A stretch of 64,000 bases of DNA from Frateuria sp. Soil773 (GCF_001428405.1 NZ_LMSL01000002.1:311275-375274), one strand, 5' to 3'. Counted from the first letter of the stretch, positions 35,893 through 45,393 are shown. Program-made: numbers and translations. The notes: generated by a model from the letters alone, not told the origin.

Positions 35893-38800
35893 TCATGCCG
35901 CCCTGCTGTCCGCGTGGGGCGCATGGGCCAGGGCGCGGCGCTCGCGGCGCAGCCGCAGCCATTCGGAGTAGCGCTCCATGTAGAGGTAGATCACCGGCGT
36001 GGTGTACAGCGTCACCAACTGCGACAGCAGCAGGCCGCCGACGATCGACACGCCCAGCGGCCGGCGCAGCTCGGCGCCGATGCCGTTGCCCAGCGCCAGC
36101 GGCAGCGCGCCGAGCATCGCCGCGGCGGTGGTCATCATGATCGGGCGGAAGCGCAGCAGGCAGGCGCGGCGGATCGCGTCGTGCGGGCTCATGCCGTCGC
36201 GGCGCGCCTCGATCGCGAAGTCGATCATCATGATCGCGTTCTTCTTGACGATGCCGATCAGGAGCACGATGCCGACGATGCCGTCCACCGACAGGCTCAT
36301 GCCGCACAGGATCAGCGCCAGCAGCGCGCCCACGCCGGCCGGCGGCAGGGTGGAGATGATCGTCAGCGGGTGGATGTAGCTCTCGTACAGCACGCCCAGC
36401 ACGATGTAGATCACCACGATCGCGGCCAGCAGCAGCAGGACCTCGTCGCCGAGCGAGGAGGAGAACTCCGCCGCCTTGCCGACGAACTCGCCGCGCACCT
36501 GCGCCGGGAAGTTCATCTGCTTCTCCACCTCGTGGATCGCCTCCACCGCCTGCGACAGCGAGTAGCCGGGCGCCAGGTTGAACGACAGCGTCACCGCCGG
36601 CAACTGCTGCTGGTGGCTGACCACCAGCGGCGAGTTGGTGACCTCGGCGCTGGCCAGCGAGGCCAGCGGGATGGTGCCGCCGCCGCCGACCTGGAAGCCG
36701 ACGTTGCCGGTGTTGCCGATGCCCGCCGGGGTGGCCGAGTTGCTCGAGGTGAGCTGGCCGAAGCTGGTCGCGGTGCTGCCGGTGAGCGCCCCCGAGCCGT
36801 TGCCGCGCACGGTCAGCTTGTTCAGCAGGTCGGTGCTGGTGCGGTACTCCGGCGCCACCTCCAGCACCACGCGGTACTGGTTGAGCTGGGTGAAGATGGT
36901 GGAGATCTGGCGCTGGCCGAAGGCGTCGTACAGCGTGTCGTCGATGGTCTGCACCGGCACGCCGAGGCGGCTGGCCTTCTCGCGGTCGATGGTGAGCTTG
37001 AGCGCGTTGCCGCTGTCGGCCAGGTTGTTGTCGACGTCGGCCAGCTCGGGCCGCTGGCGCATCGCCTGGGTCATCTGCTCGGCGCGCTTGGCCAGGTCGG
37101 CCGAGTTCACCTCCGACAGCGAGTACTGGTACTCGGTCGAGGCCACCCGGCTGTCCAGCGTCACGTCCTGCACCGGCTTCAGGTACAGCGCCACGCCCGG
37201 GATGTCCGCCACCGCCTTCTGCAGGCGCGGCAGCACCTCGTCGAGGCCGCCGCGGTCGCCGCGGTCCTTCAGCACGATGCTGAGCTGGCCCTGGTTGAGG
37301 GTGGGGTTGATCGTGCCGGCGCCGATGAAGGCGGCCACGCCGGTCACCGCAGGGTCCTTGCGCAGCGCCTCGGCCACCGCGCGGGTGCGCTGCTCCATCT
37401 GCGGGAAGGCCACGTTCTGGTCGGCCTGCACCACGCCGGTGATCAGGCCGGTGTCCTGCTCGGGCAGCAGCCCCTTCGGGATCACGACGTAGAGGAACAC
37501 GGTGACCACCACGGTGACCGCCGCGACCAGCATGGTCAGGCGCTGGTGGCCGAGCACCCAGTCCAGCGTGCGCTCGTACAGGCCCACCGTGCGCGCCCAC
37601 ACCGTGCGCTTGCCGGCGGCGGCGTGGCGCTCGTGCGCGTCGTCGCCCTCGGGCAGCGCGTCGGCCTTGAGCAGGTAGGCGCACATCATCGGGGTCAGGG
37701 TCAGCGAGACCAGCATCGAGATCGCCACCGCGATGGTCAGCACCCAGGCGAACTCGTGGAACAGGCGCCCGGTGACGCCGGGCATCAGCAGCAGCGGCAG
37801 GAACACCGCGATCAGCGACACGGTCAGCGACAGCACGGTGAAGCCGATCTCCTTCGCGCCGATCTCGGCCGCCTCCTTGCCGTCCTTGCCCTGCTCGATG
37901 TAGCGCACGATGTTCTCGATCATCACGATCGCGTCGTCCACCACGAAGCCGGTGGCGACGGTGAGCGCCATCAGCGACAGGTTGTCCAGCGACATCCCGG
38001 TGAAGGCCATCACGCCGAAGGTGCCCAGCAGCGACAGCGGCACCGCCACCGACGGGATGATCGTCGCCCACAGCCGGCGCAGGAACACGAAGATCACCGC
38101 CACCACCAGGAAGATGGTGAGGACCAGGGTGAACTGCACGTCCTCGACCGAGGCGCGGATGGTCACCGTGCGGTCGGCGAACACGTCCAGGTGCACGTCG
38201 GCCGGCAGCACGTTGCGCAGCTCCGGCAGCACCGCGCGGATCTGCGCCACCGTCTGCACGATGTTCGCGCCCGGCTGGCGGCGCACGTCCAGCAGCACCG
38301 CCGGCTTGCCGTTGGCCCACGCGGCGAGCTGGTCGTTCTCGACGCCGTCGACCACCCTGGCCACGTCCGACAGGCGCACCGGCGCGCCGTTCTTGTAGCT
38401 GATGATGCTGTTCTTGTACTCGGCCGCGTCGACCAGCTGGTCGTTGGTGCCGATGCTGTAGCTCTGGGTCTTGCCGTTGAGCGTGCCCTTGGGCGCGTTG
38501 ACGTTGGCCTGGGTCAGCGCGGCGCGCACGTCCTCCATGGTCAGGCCGAGGTTGGAAAGCTGCGCCGGGTTCACCTGCACGCGCACCGCCGGGCGCACGT
38601 TGCCGGCGATCGAGACCAGGCCCACGCCCTGCACCTGCGACAGCTTCTGCGCGATGATCGAGTCGGCCAGGTCGTTCACCTCGCGCAGCTGGCGGCTGTC
38701 GGAGGTGAGCTTCAGGGTGAGGATCGGCGCGTCGGCCGGGTTCACCCGGTTGTAGACCGGCGGGTACGGCAGGTTGTTCGGCAGCGTGCCCTTGGCCGAG

Positions 38801-39138
38801 CTGATCGCCGACTGCACGTCCTGCGCGGCGATGTCGATGTCGCGGTCCATGTTGAACTGCAGCACGATGGTCGACAGGCCCGCCGAGGAGTCCGAGCTCA
38901 TCATGCTGAGGCCGGAGATCTGGCCGAAGTTGCGCTCCAGCGGCGTGGTCACCAGCGCCGCCATGGTGGTCGCGCTGGCGCCGGGGTACTGCGTGGTCAC
39001 CACCAGGCTGGGCGCGTCGATTTCCGGCAGCGCCGAGACCGGCAACTGGCGGTAGCCGAGCACGCCGAGCAGCAGCACGGCCACCATCAGCAGCGAGGTG
39101 GCGATCGGTCGGCGGATGAAGAGCGTCGAGAATCCCAT
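35893..39138 (-). CDS. mdtB: RND efflux pump subunit, MdtB-like
   Basis: A 1081-residue inner-membrane drug transporter. The N-terminus MGFSTLFIRRPIATSLLMVA and the porter segments SALPEIDAPSLVV and PGASATTMAALVTTPLERNF are close to MdtB. The helix-4 motif GFVVDDAIVMIENI contains the two proton-relay Asp residues, and the second half has ILLIGIVKKNAIMMIDFA and FRPIMMTTAAAMLGALPLAL. It follows the adaptor gene after about 120 bases and precedes the MdtC-like gene. Heteromeric assembly with MdtC is inferred from the two-pump operon structure, as in MdtABC. Confidence 0.92.
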   Translation of the reverse strand: MGFSTLFIRRPIATSLLMVAVLLLGVLGYRQLPVSALPEIDAPSLVVTTQYPGASATTMAALVTTPLERNFGQISGLSMMSSDSSAGLSTIVLQFNMDRDIDIAAQDVQSAISSAKGTLPNNLPYPPVYNRVNPADAPILTLKLTSDSRQLREVNDLADSIIAQKLSQVQGVGLVSIAGNVRPAVRVQVNPAQLSNLGLTMEDVRAALTQANVNAPKGTLNGKTQSYSIGTNDQLVDAAEYKNSIISYKNGAPVRLSDVARVVDGVENDQLAAWANGKPAVLLDVRRQPGANIVQTVAQIRAVLPELRNVLPADVHLDVFADRTVTIRASVEDVQFTLVLTIFLVVAVIFVFLRRLWATIIPSVAVPLSLLGTFGVMAFTGMSLDNLSLMALTVATGFVVDDAIVMIENIVRYIEQGKDGKEAAEIGAKEIGFTVLSLTVSLIAVFLPLLLMPGVTGRLFHEFAWVLTIAVAISMLVSLTLTPMMCAYLLKADALPEGDDAHERHAAAGKRTVWARTVGLYERTLDWVLGHQRLTMLVAAVTVVVTVFLYVVIPKGLLPEQDTGLITGVVQADQNVAFPQMEQRTRAVAEALRKDPAVTGVAAFIGAGTINPTLNQGQLSIVLKDRGDRGGLDEVLPRLQKAVADIPGVALYLKPVQDVTLDSRVASTEYQYSLSEVNSADLAKRAEQMTQAMRQRPELADVDNNLADSGNALKLTIDREKASRLGVPVQTIDDTLYDAFGQRQISTIFTQLNQYRVVLEVAPEYRTSTDLLNKLTVRGNGSGALTGSTATSFGQLTSSNSATPAGIGNTGNVGFQVGGGGTIPLASLASAEVTNSPLVVSHQQQLPAVTLSFNLAPGYSLSQAVEAIHEVEKQMNFPAQVRGEFVGKAAEFSSSLGDEVLLLLAAIVVIYIVLGVLYESYIHPLTIISTLPPAGVGALLALILCGMSLSVDGIVGIVLLIGIVKKNAIMMIDFAIEARRDGMSPHDAIRRACLLRFRPIMMTTAAAMLGALPLALGNGIGAELRRPLGVSIVGGLLLSQLVTLYTTPVIYLYMERYSEWLRLRRERRALAHAPHADSRAA

Positions 39139-39259
39139 GGGTATCTATGCAGCCATCGTGGCGGGTCAGCGACTGACCATCAGTGGATAAGGACCTTTCG
39201 TTGCGGCGGGCCGCCGCCGGCGCCATCCCGCGCCGGGCCGGCGTCCCGCCCGGCGGGGA

Positions 39260-40507
39260 TCAGCCGCCGCGGCCGCCGCGGCGTCCGCCGTGCTGGCCTT
39301 TCTTCTTCGCCTCTTCCATCTCCGCGGCGGTGGGCACGGCAGGCACCTCGCCCGGCTTGAGCGCCTTGACCTTGCTGCCCGGCTTCAGGCGGAACTGGCC
39401 CTCGGTGACCACGCTGTCGCCCTGCTTGAGGCCGCTGCCGATCATCACGTGGCTGTCGCCCACCTCGCCGGCCACCTTCACCGGCTGCATCTTCACCGTG
39501 TTGTCGGCCTGCACCTGGTAGACGTAGTCGCCGTCCGGGCCGCGCTGCACCGCCTGGGTCGGGATCACCAGGCCGCCGCCCACCGTGCGCACCAGCAGCC
39601 GCACGTTGACGAACTGGCCCGGCCACAGGTCGTTCTTGTCGTTGCTGAACTCGGACTTCAGGCGGAACGTGCCGGTGGTGGCGTCGATCTGGTTGTCGAT
39701 CACCTTGAGCACGCCACCCTCGGCGATCGGGTGCGCGTCGACGCGGTCGAGCGCGGTCACCGCGAGCGCGTTGCCGTTCTGGCTGGCGCCGCGCACCATG
39801 TCCAGGTCCTGCTCGGGCAGGGTGAACATCACGTTGATCGGGTGCAACTGGGTCAGCGTGACGATGTTGCTGGAGGTGGTGACCACGTTGCCCGGGTCCA
39901 CCGCGCGGATGCCGGCGAGGCCGTCGATCGGCGAGACCACCTTGGTGTAGCCGAGCTGCACCTGCGCGTCGTTGATCGCGGCGGTGTCGGACGCCACCGC
40001 AGCCTCGTACTGGGCCACCGTGTTGCGCTGGGTGTCCTGGTCCACCTTGGACACGTACTGCGCGTACTTCGGATCGGTGCTGCGCGAGTAGTTGCTGCGC
40101 GCGGTGGCGAGCAGGGCCTCGTCCTGGCGCTTCTTGGCCACGGCCTGGTCGTAGGCGGCCTGGAACGTGCGCGGGTCGATCTGCGCCAGCACGTCGCCCT
40201 TCTTCACCGGCGCGCCTTCGGTGAAGTTCAGGGTGAGCAGCTTGCCGCCCACCTGCGGGTTCACCGTCACCGTATTCAATGCCTGCACCGTACCCAGCGC
40301 GGTGAGGTAGACCGGCACGTCCTGGCGCGCCACCGGCTCCACCGTGACCGGCACCGGCGGGTTGTCCTTGCCCTCGGCGTCCTTGCCCTGCCCCTGGCCG
40401 CCGGCCTGGGCGGCCGGCGCGCCGGGCTTGTGCAGCAGGCGGAAACCCACGCCGCCCACCACGATCACGGCAATCACGATCAGCGCGATCTTCCAAAAAC
40501 GCGACAT
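39260..40507 (-). CDS. mdtA: RND efflux periplasmic adaptor, MdtA-like
   Basis: A 415-residue membrane fusion protein with an N-terminal anchor (about residues 5-23), the lipoyl half-motif YLTALGTVQALNTVTVNPQV and GAPVKKGDVLAQIDPRTFQA (two adjacent family blocks), a short helical hairpin (about 110-165), LGYTKVVSPIDGLAGIRAVD as the second lipoyl half, then barrel and proximal domains. The C-terminus is a Lys/Gly/Arg-rich tail (KKKGQHGGRRGGRGG). GGGAG lies about 8 bases before the ATG. It is the first gene of the adaptor-pump-pump operon. No outer-membrane channel gene is present, so a TolC-type protein encoded elsewhere is expected. Confidence 0.92.
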   Translation of the reverse strand: MSRFWKIALIVIAVIVVGGVGFRLLHKPGAPAAQAGGQGQGKDAEGKDNPPVPVTVEPVARQDVPVYLTALGTVQALNTVTVNPQVGGKLLTLNFTEGAPVKKGDVLAQIDPRTFQAAYDQAVAKKRQDEALLATARSNYSRSTDPKYAQYVSKVDQDTQRNTVAQYEAAVASDTAAINDAQVQLGYTKVVSPIDGLAGIRAVDPGNVVTTSSNIVTLTQLHPINVMFTLPEQDLDMVRGASQNGNALAVTALDRVDAHPIAEGGVLKVIDNQIDATTGTFRLKSEFSNDKNDLWPGQFVNVRLLVRTVGGGLVIPTQAVQRGPDGDYVYQVQADNTVKMQPVKVAGEVGDSHVMIGSGLKQGDSVVTEGQFRLKPGSKVKALKPGEVPAVPTAAEMEEAKKKGQHGGRRGGRGG

Positions 40508-40718
40508 TGAAAAAACTCCCGATAAGACAGCAGGTCATCCGCCAACCGGCGCAGCATGCGCGCACGAGTTGTCCATGGGATGAAAGGATAGGGGCACTGG
40601 AACGGCGTTGGACAATGCCGGTTGACAGGGGTCGGCCATGACCGATGGCATGGAACGGCCCGTGCCGCCCTGCATCGCCGGGGGATCCGCCGGCTCGCGC
40701 CGGGGGCGCCGGCACAGT

Positions 40719-40748
40719 CTGAAACTTGCCGCCGGCTTCGTCTATAAT
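40719..40748 (+). promoter_or_regulatory. sigma70-type promoter of the cytochrome c5 gene
   Basis: CTGAAA (40719-40724) and a perfect TATAAT (40743-40748) are separated by 18 bases. It lies in the 318-base divergent region between mdtA and the cytochrome gene. The other half of that region should hold the mdtA promoter, but I see no equally clear match for it. Confidence 0.6.
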
Positions 40749-40825
40749 CGACGCTTTGCTGCCTGCTTCCGGGGCCCGCGCGCGGGATCGATCCGGGTTT
40801 TTCCACTGCACTTTGGAGTACTTGC

Positions 40826-41359
40826 GTGAGCGGTTCCATGACCAAATCCGACCAGAGCTTCGTGCGTCAGTTCGGGATCCTGCTCCTTGGCCTCGGCATC
40901 CTGACGGTGCTCCTGCTCGTCATGGCCAACGTGATCTACAGCCGCGAGCCGAAGGAAACCAACCCGAACGTGCCCAAGCAGACGGCCGCGCGCATCGCGC
41001 CGGCGGGTGCCGTGTACGCCGGCAACACCGGTCGCGCCGCGATGCAGGCCGCGCAGGAAGCCGCCGCCAAGGCCGCCGCCTCGCAGGTCGCGTTCGGCGG
41101 CAGCACCGACGGCAAGACCATCTACGAAGGCCTGTGCCATAGCTGCCATACCGCCGGCGTCGCCGGCGCGCCGAAGCTGGGCGACAAGGCCGCCTGGGCG
41201 CCACGCATCGCCGAGGGCCTGGACACCCTGGTCAAGCACGCGATCGAGGGCTACAAGGGCCCGGACGGCAACGTGATGCCGCCCAAGGGCGGCATGCCGT
41301 CGCTGACCGACGAGCAGGTGAAGAACACCGTGCACTGGATCGTGGACCAGGCCAAGTAA
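40826..41359 (+). CDS. cytochrome c5 family protein
   Basis: A 177-residue monoheme c-type cytochrome anchored by one N-terminal helix (about residues 15-37). The mature domain has the heme motif C104-x-x-C107-H108 (GLCHSCHTAG) and the distal Met region NVMPPKGGMPSLTDEQV, as in cytochrome c5. An Ala/Gln-rich linker (about 55-90) separates anchor and heme domain. The start is taken as GTG at 40826, because GGAG stands eight bases before it whereas the ATG at 40838 is 20 bases away. It probably carries electrons to a terminal oxidase. A clear promoter and terminator show it is a single-gene transcript. Confidence 0.92.
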   Translation: MSGSMTKSDQSFVRQFGILLLGLGILTVLLLVMANVIYSREPKETNPNVPKQTAARIAPAGAVYAGNTGRAAMQAAQEAAAKAAASQVAFGGSTDGKTIYEGLCHSCHTAGVAGAPKLGDKAAWAPRIAEGLDTLVKHAIEGYKGPDGNVMPPKGGMPSLTDEQVKNTVHWIVDQAK

Positions 41360-41387
41360 GGCCCCCGCTTCCATCCGGCGAATACCG

Positions 41388-41415
41388 AAACGCCGCCCGC
41401 GAGGGCGGCGTTTTC
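41388..41415 (+). terminator. Rho-independent terminator after cytochrome c5
   Basis: CGCCGCCC (41391-41398) pairs with GGGCGGCG (41403-41410) over a GCGA loop, with AAA before and TTTTCGTTTG after. The flanking A and T tracts make it usable on both strands, so it may also serve the convergent acpH gene. Confidence 0.92.
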
Positions 41416-41485
41416 GTTTGTCCCTCCCTGTCGGAAAGCCTCGCCGCAGGGAGAGCCGCGAACCGCGCCCGACCCGGCAGGCGCC

Positions 41486-42097
41486 TCAGGCAGCCGCGCC
41501 CCCGCCATCGCGCGCATGCCGCCCGATCCAGTCCTGCGCGAACGTCCGCAGCTCCGGCAGGAACGCCTCGAAATGCACCTGCAGCGGCCGCTCCAGTTCC
41601 TGCAGCACCGGCAAGGCGGTGGCGAGCGGATTGGCCCGGCTGAGGCGTTGCCCGATGCCTTCCAGCGCCTCGCCGAGCACCGCCGGATCGGCATAGCCGG
41701 CCGGCAGGCCGCGCGCTTCCATGTAGCCGCGGAAACGCCGCAGCGCCGGCGGCAGCAGCGCGTCGTGGCGGCGCAGCAGCGCGAGCAGGGCCTGCGAGAA
41801 GGCCTCCAGCGGCTGGCCGCTCCAGCGCGCGAAGTCGCGCGCCAGGCAATGGTCGAACCACATGTCCAGCAGGATGCCGGCGTAGCGCCGGTACGGCGCT
41901 GGCAGCAGCGCCTTGGCCGCCAGCACCTGCGGGTGCGCGTCGGTATGGGTGTCCACCGCGCGATGCAGGCGGATGCCCGCGGCCACGCCGGCCGGCAGGG
42001 CCGAATCGGGCCGCCCGCGCACGAAGTCGCCCATCATCCCGCCCAGCCGCAGGCCGTCGTCGCCGCCGGCCAGCCAGGCGTGCGCAAGGTGGTTCAT
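41486..42097 (-). CDS. acpH: acyl carrier protein phosphodiesterase
   Basis: A 203-residue protein of the AcpH family, which removes the 4'-phosphopantetheine arm from acyl carrier protein. The N-terminal MNHLAHAWLAGGDDGLRLGG and GDFVRGR, the metal-site motif GIRLHRAVDTHTDAHPQVL, and LLDMWFDHCLARDF are all conserved blocks (HD-like metal-binding His/Asp residues). Length (about 193-203) fits. The start at 42097 preserves the family N-terminus. It converges with the cytochrome gene and diverges from the hydrolase gene across 60 bases. Confidence 0.9.
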   Translation of the reverse strand: MNHLAHAWLAGGDDGLRLGGMMGDFVRGRPDSALPAGVAAGIRLHRAVDTHTDAHPQVLAAKALLPAPYRRYAGILLDMWFDHCLARDFARWSGQPLEAFSQALLALLRRHDALLPPALRRFRGYMEARGLPAGYADPAVLGEALEGIGQRLSRANPLATALPVLQELERPLQVHFEAFLPELRTFAQDWIGRHARDGGGAAA

Positions 42098-42157
42098 CGC
42101 CGGCCGCCGGCCAGCCGTGACGGACGCTGAACGGATCCGGCGGTTATCATCGTCTGC

Positions 42158-42844
42158 ATGACCCCTTCCGCATTCCCCGACGACCCTGCCGGCTTTCCCG
42201 ACCAGGCCGCCAGCTTCGCGCTCGCCGGCCCCGCCGGCAAGCTGGAGACCATCAGCGACGTCGCCGAGCCGGCCGACGCGCGCCGCGGCGTGGCGGTGAT
42301 CTGCCACCCGAACCCGGCCCAGGGCGGCACCATGCACAACAAGGTGGTGACCATGCTGGAACGCGCGCTGCGCGAGTCCGGGCTGGACACCGTGCGCTTC
42401 AATTTCCGCGGCACCGGCGCCTCCGAGGGCAGCTACGACAACGGCGAGGGAGAGGGCGAGGACCTCGCCGCGGTGGTCGCCTGGGTGCGCCGCACGCGCC
42501 CGGACGACGCGCTGTGGCTGGCCGGCTTCTCCTTCGGCAGCTACGTCACGATCCGCAACGCCGCCGCCCTGCAGGCCGAGGCGCTGATCAGCATCGCGCC
42601 GCCGGCCGGGCGCTGGTCGTTCGAATCGATCGCGCCGCCGGGCTGCCCGTGGCTGGTGGTGATGGGCGAGGAAGACGAAGTGGTCGAGCCGCAGGCGGTG
42701 TTCGACTGGATCGACGGCCTCGAGACGCCGCCGGAACTGGTGCGCATGCCCGAGACCGGGCATTTCTTCCATCGCCGCCTGATGGACCTGCGCGGCGCCG
42801 TGAAGCACGCCGTGCTCGACTGGCTGCCGCCACCACGGAACTGA
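42158..42844 (+). CDS. alpha/beta hydrolase (small serine-hydrolase family)
   Basis: A 228-residue cytoplasmic hydrolase. After a short leader comes GKLETISDVAE, then AVICHPNPAQGGTMHNKVV, VRFNFRGTGASEGSYDNGEGE, the nucleophile elbow AGFSFGSYV, the acid in MGEEDEVVEP, and the catalytic His in ETGHFFHRRL. This pattern (HPHPxxGGTMxNKVV) is a conserved proteobacterial family of unknown substrate. The next gene starts two bases after its stop, so the two are likely cotranscribed. Confidence 0.88.
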   Translation: MTPSAFPDDPAGFPDQAASFALAGPAGKLETISDVAEPADARRGVAVICHPNPAQGGTMHNKVVTMLERALRESGLDTVRFNFRGTGASEGSYDNGEGEGEDLAAVVAWVRRTRPDDALWLAGFSFGSYVTIRNAAALQAEALISIAPPAGRWSFESIAPPGCPWLVVMGEEDEVVEPQAVFDWIDGLETPPELVRMPETGHFFHRRLMDLRGAVKHAVLDWLPPPRN

Positions 42845-42846
42845 CC

Positions 42847-43848
42847 ATGCGCCGCCTGCCCGCCCTCCTGCTGCTGGCCCTGCCCCTGCTGGCGCACGCC
42901 GCCGGCTTCGACTGCCGCAAGGCGGCCGGCGCGGCCGAGAAGACGATCTGCGCCGACGCGACCCTGTCGAAGCTGGACGCGGAGCTGTCCGGCGCCTGGC
43001 AGAAGGCCCGCGCGGTGGCCGCCGACCCCGCCGCCGCGACCCGGCGGCAGCGCGCCTGGCTGGCCCTGCGCGACGCCTGCGGCGACAACAAGGAATGCCT
43101 GCGCAGCGCGTACCGCGAGCGGCTGCAGGCGCTGCAGGCCACCGCCGATGCGGGCGGCTTCCGCTGGCAGCAGGAATGGCAGCGCGAGAGCGCGAACCGC
43201 AGCGTGGGCAGCCAACTGGTGCTGAGCGGCGAGCTGCCCGCCCTGCACTTCGTGCTGAGCGCGTGGAACGGCGCCAACACCGGCGTGCTCGAAGGCGACC
43301 TGGCGCTGCGCGACGGCGTCGCCAGCTACCGCAACGGCAGCGGCTGCCGGCTGGACGTCCGCCGCCACGGCGACGGCCTGCGGGTGGACCAGCACGGCGA
43401 CAGCGGCGGCTGCGGCGCCGGCATGGGCGTGGACTATGCCGGCGACTACCGCCCGGCCGCCGAACAGGCCGGCCGGCCCGCCGCCGACCTGCTCTCGCTC
43501 GGCGTGCTCGATACCCCCGCGCAGAACGAAGCGGCGCGCGCCCTGCTCGGCAAGGACTACGACACCCTGGTCGACGACGTGAACATGCAGGGCGAGGTGG
43601 ACGACCTCGACGGCCTCGGCGCCGCGGTCGGCAGCTATTTCGTGCGCGGCATCGCCAACACCAACGCGGCCATCGTGATGCGCAAGGACGCCGAGCTGTG
43701 GATCGGCCTGCTGGTGTTCGACGCCGGCAATGCGCTGCGCATGCGCTACTACACCAACGTGCCGGCGTGGAAGGATCGCATCCCCAAGACGATCCAGGCC
43801 TGGCACGACAACAACGACAAGAGCATCCCGATCGACCGGATGCCCTGA
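42847..43848 (+). CDS. LprI-domain (DUF1311) exported protein
   Basis: A 333-residue protein with a Sec signal peptide (MRRLPALLLLALPLLAHA). The mature N-terminus carries a lysozyme-inhibitor LprI-like domain (about residues 21-95): FDCRKAAGAAEKTICADATLSKLD, WLALRDACGD and CLRSAYRERLQAL, with four conserved Cys. The remainder (about 100-333) is a beta-rich region of unknown type containing an acidic segment VDDVNMQGEVDDLDG. Lysozyme inhibition is known for some LprI proteins but cannot be assumed here. The start is the ATG two bases after the hydrolase stop; zapE follows after 16 bases. Confidence 0.85.
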   Translation: MRRLPALLLLALPLLAHAAGFDCRKAAGAAEKTICADATLSKLDAELSGAWQKARAVAADPAAATRRQRAWLALRDACGDNKECLRSAYRERLQALQATADAGGFRWQQEWQRESANRSVGSQLVLSGELPALHFVLSAWNGANTGVLEGDLALRDGVASYRNGSGCRLDVRRHGDGLRVDQHGDSGGCGAGMGVDYAGDYRPAAEQAGRPAADLLSLGVLDTPAQNEAARALLGKDYDTLVDDVNMQGEVDDLDGLGAAVGSYFVRGIANTNAAIVMRKDAELWIGLLVFDAGNALRMRYYTNVPAWKDRIPKTIQAWHDNNDKSIPIDRMP

Positions 43849-43864
43849 AGGGCCTTTGACCCCG

Positions 43865-44980
43865 ATGAGCGAAACCACCCCGATCGCGCCCAGCGCGCGT
43901 TACCAGGAAGGCATTGCCGCGCACCGCTGGGAGGCCGACCCGGCCCAGCTCGCAGTGCTGCCCGAGTTCGACCGCATGCATGCGGCGCTGTGCGCCGAGC
44001 CGCCCCGCAACGGCCTGTTCGGGCGGCTGAAGTCGCTGCTCGGCAACGAGCCGCGCGAGGCCGTCCCGGGCCTGTACCTGTGGGGAAGCGTGGGTCGCGG
44101 CAAGACCTTCCTGATGGACCTGTTCGCGGCCAGCCTGCCGCACGGCGTGGCGCTGCGCCGGCACTACCACCGCTTCATGGGCGAGGTGCACGGATCGCTG
44201 CGCGAGCTGGGCAACCGGCAGGACCCGCTGGTCGAGGTCGCCGCCGGCATCGCCGCGCGCTGCCGCGTGCTGTGCCTGGACGAGTTCCTGGTCAACGACA
44301 TCGGCGACGCGATGATCCTGGCCAACCTGCTCGACGCGCTGTTCGAGCACGGCGTGGGCCTGGTCACCACCTCCAACACCGCGCCGGCGAACCTGTACCG
44401 CGACGGCCTGCAGCGCGCGCGCTTCCTGCCGGCGATCGCGCTGATCGAGCAACACTGCCACGTGGTCGAGATGGTGTCGCCGCGCGACTGGCGCCTGCGC
44501 GCGCTGACCCAGGCGCCGGTCTACCACACGCCGCCCGGCGCCGAGGCCGAGCGCGCGCTGGCGCGGATCTTCGCCAGCCAGGCGCAGGGCGAGGCGCAGG
44601 ACGGCGGCGCGATCGAGGTCAACGGCCGGCCGATCCCGGTGCGCAGGCGCGCCGACGGCGTGCTGTGGTTCGAGTTCGACGCGCTGTGCGAAGGTCCGCG
44701 CGCGGTGGCCGACTACATCGCGCTGGCCAAGGCCGGCCCGACGGTCATCGTCTCCAACGTGCCGCAGTTCTCGGTCTACAGCGAGGACGCCGCCAGGCGC
44801 TTCGTGCAGCTGGTGGACGAGTTCTACGACCGCCACGTCAAGCTGGTGCTGTCGGCCGCCGCGCCGGTCACCGAGCTGTACGACGGCGAGCGCCTGCGCG
44901 CCGAGTTCGGCCGCACCGAATCGCGCCTGATCGAGATGCAGAGCGAAGCCTACCTGGCGCTGCCGCACCGCGCGGACTGA
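43865..44980 (+). CDS. zapE: cell division protein ZapE (AFG1-like ATPase)
   Basis: A 371-residue AAA+-like ATPase. Family landmarks are SARYQEGIAAHRWEADPAQ, the Walker A region GLYLWGSVGRGKTFLMDLF, HYHRFMGEVH, the Walker B block CRVLCLDEFLVNDIGDAMIL, GVGLVTTSNTAPANLY (sensor) and the C-terminal FVQLVDEFYDRHVKLVLSAA. ZapE acts with FtsZ at the division site, chiefly under low oxygen or heat in E. coli. The ATG at 43865 precedes the conserved N-terminus and lies 16 bases after the LprI-like gene. Confidence 0.94.
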   Translation: MSETTPIAPSARYQEGIAAHRWEADPAQLAVLPEFDRMHAALCAEPPRNGLFGRLKSLLGNEPREAVPGLYLWGSVGRGKTFLMDLFAASLPHGVALRRHYHRFMGEVHGSLRELGNRQDPLVEVAAGIAARCRVLCLDEFLVNDIGDAMILANLLDALFEHGVGLVTTSNTAPANLYRDGLQRARFLPAIALIEQHCHVVEMVSPRDWRLRALTQAPVYHTPPGAEAERALARIFASQAQGEAQDGGAIEVNGRPIPVRRRADGVLWFEFDALCEGPRAVADYIALAKAGPTVIVSNVPQFSVYSEDAARRFVQLVDEFYDRHVKLVLSAAAPVTELYDGERLRAEFGRTESRLIEMQSEAYLALPHRAD

Positions 44981-45393
44981 CGTTCTCCCGCCGGCGGCAA
45001 GGTAGCCGCATGCGCGCCCCGCTTCCGGAAAGGTCCGCGTCGTCGGCGTGCCGCTGGCAGCCTTCTTCGCCGGCGCGGCAGCGGTCGCGCAGGCGGTCGC
45101 GTGCAATCCCCATTACGCACTGCGACGGCGGCCGGGAAGCCCTGTCCCGCACCGTCGTCGCGTGGCCCGTCATGCTGGCCGCGCTGCCCTATGCCCCGGC
45201 GTCCGGCATCGGCGCGCTGGTGCGGTACCTGCGCTACCGGAAAGCGCCCTAGGCCGGCCGCCGGCCATGCCGCTGCACGGCGCCTATCGCGTTCTTCGCC
45301 GCGCCCCGGCCTCCCGCCGAGAAGCCGATGCCGACCGGCGCGCACGCCGCGGCAAGCCGACATAATGCGCGGATCGTCCAGCCGGGATTCCGC
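44981..45393. other. 413-base region without a supported gene
   Basis: No open frame here has both a ribosome site and similarity I recognise. The longest plausible one runs from ATG 45010 to 45252 on the plus strand (80 codons; its second half has a hydrophobic stretch VVAWPVMLAALPYAP), but it lacks a ribosome site and reads like translated non-coding DNA in its first half. The stretch should contain the promoter for the hydroxylase gene at 45394. Confidence 0.5.

Noticed and set aside
35744..39360. Long open frames in other readings across the RND pump gene mdtB
   Set aside because: Both the plus-strand and the alternative minus-strand frames give low-complexity His/Arg/Gln-rich products. 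The MdtB frame explains the region fully.
45010..45252. Possible 80-residue protein between zapE and the hydroxylase gene
   Set aside because: No ribosome site, no recognisable family, and the first half looks like non-coding sequence; only a short hydrophobic stretch is suggestive.
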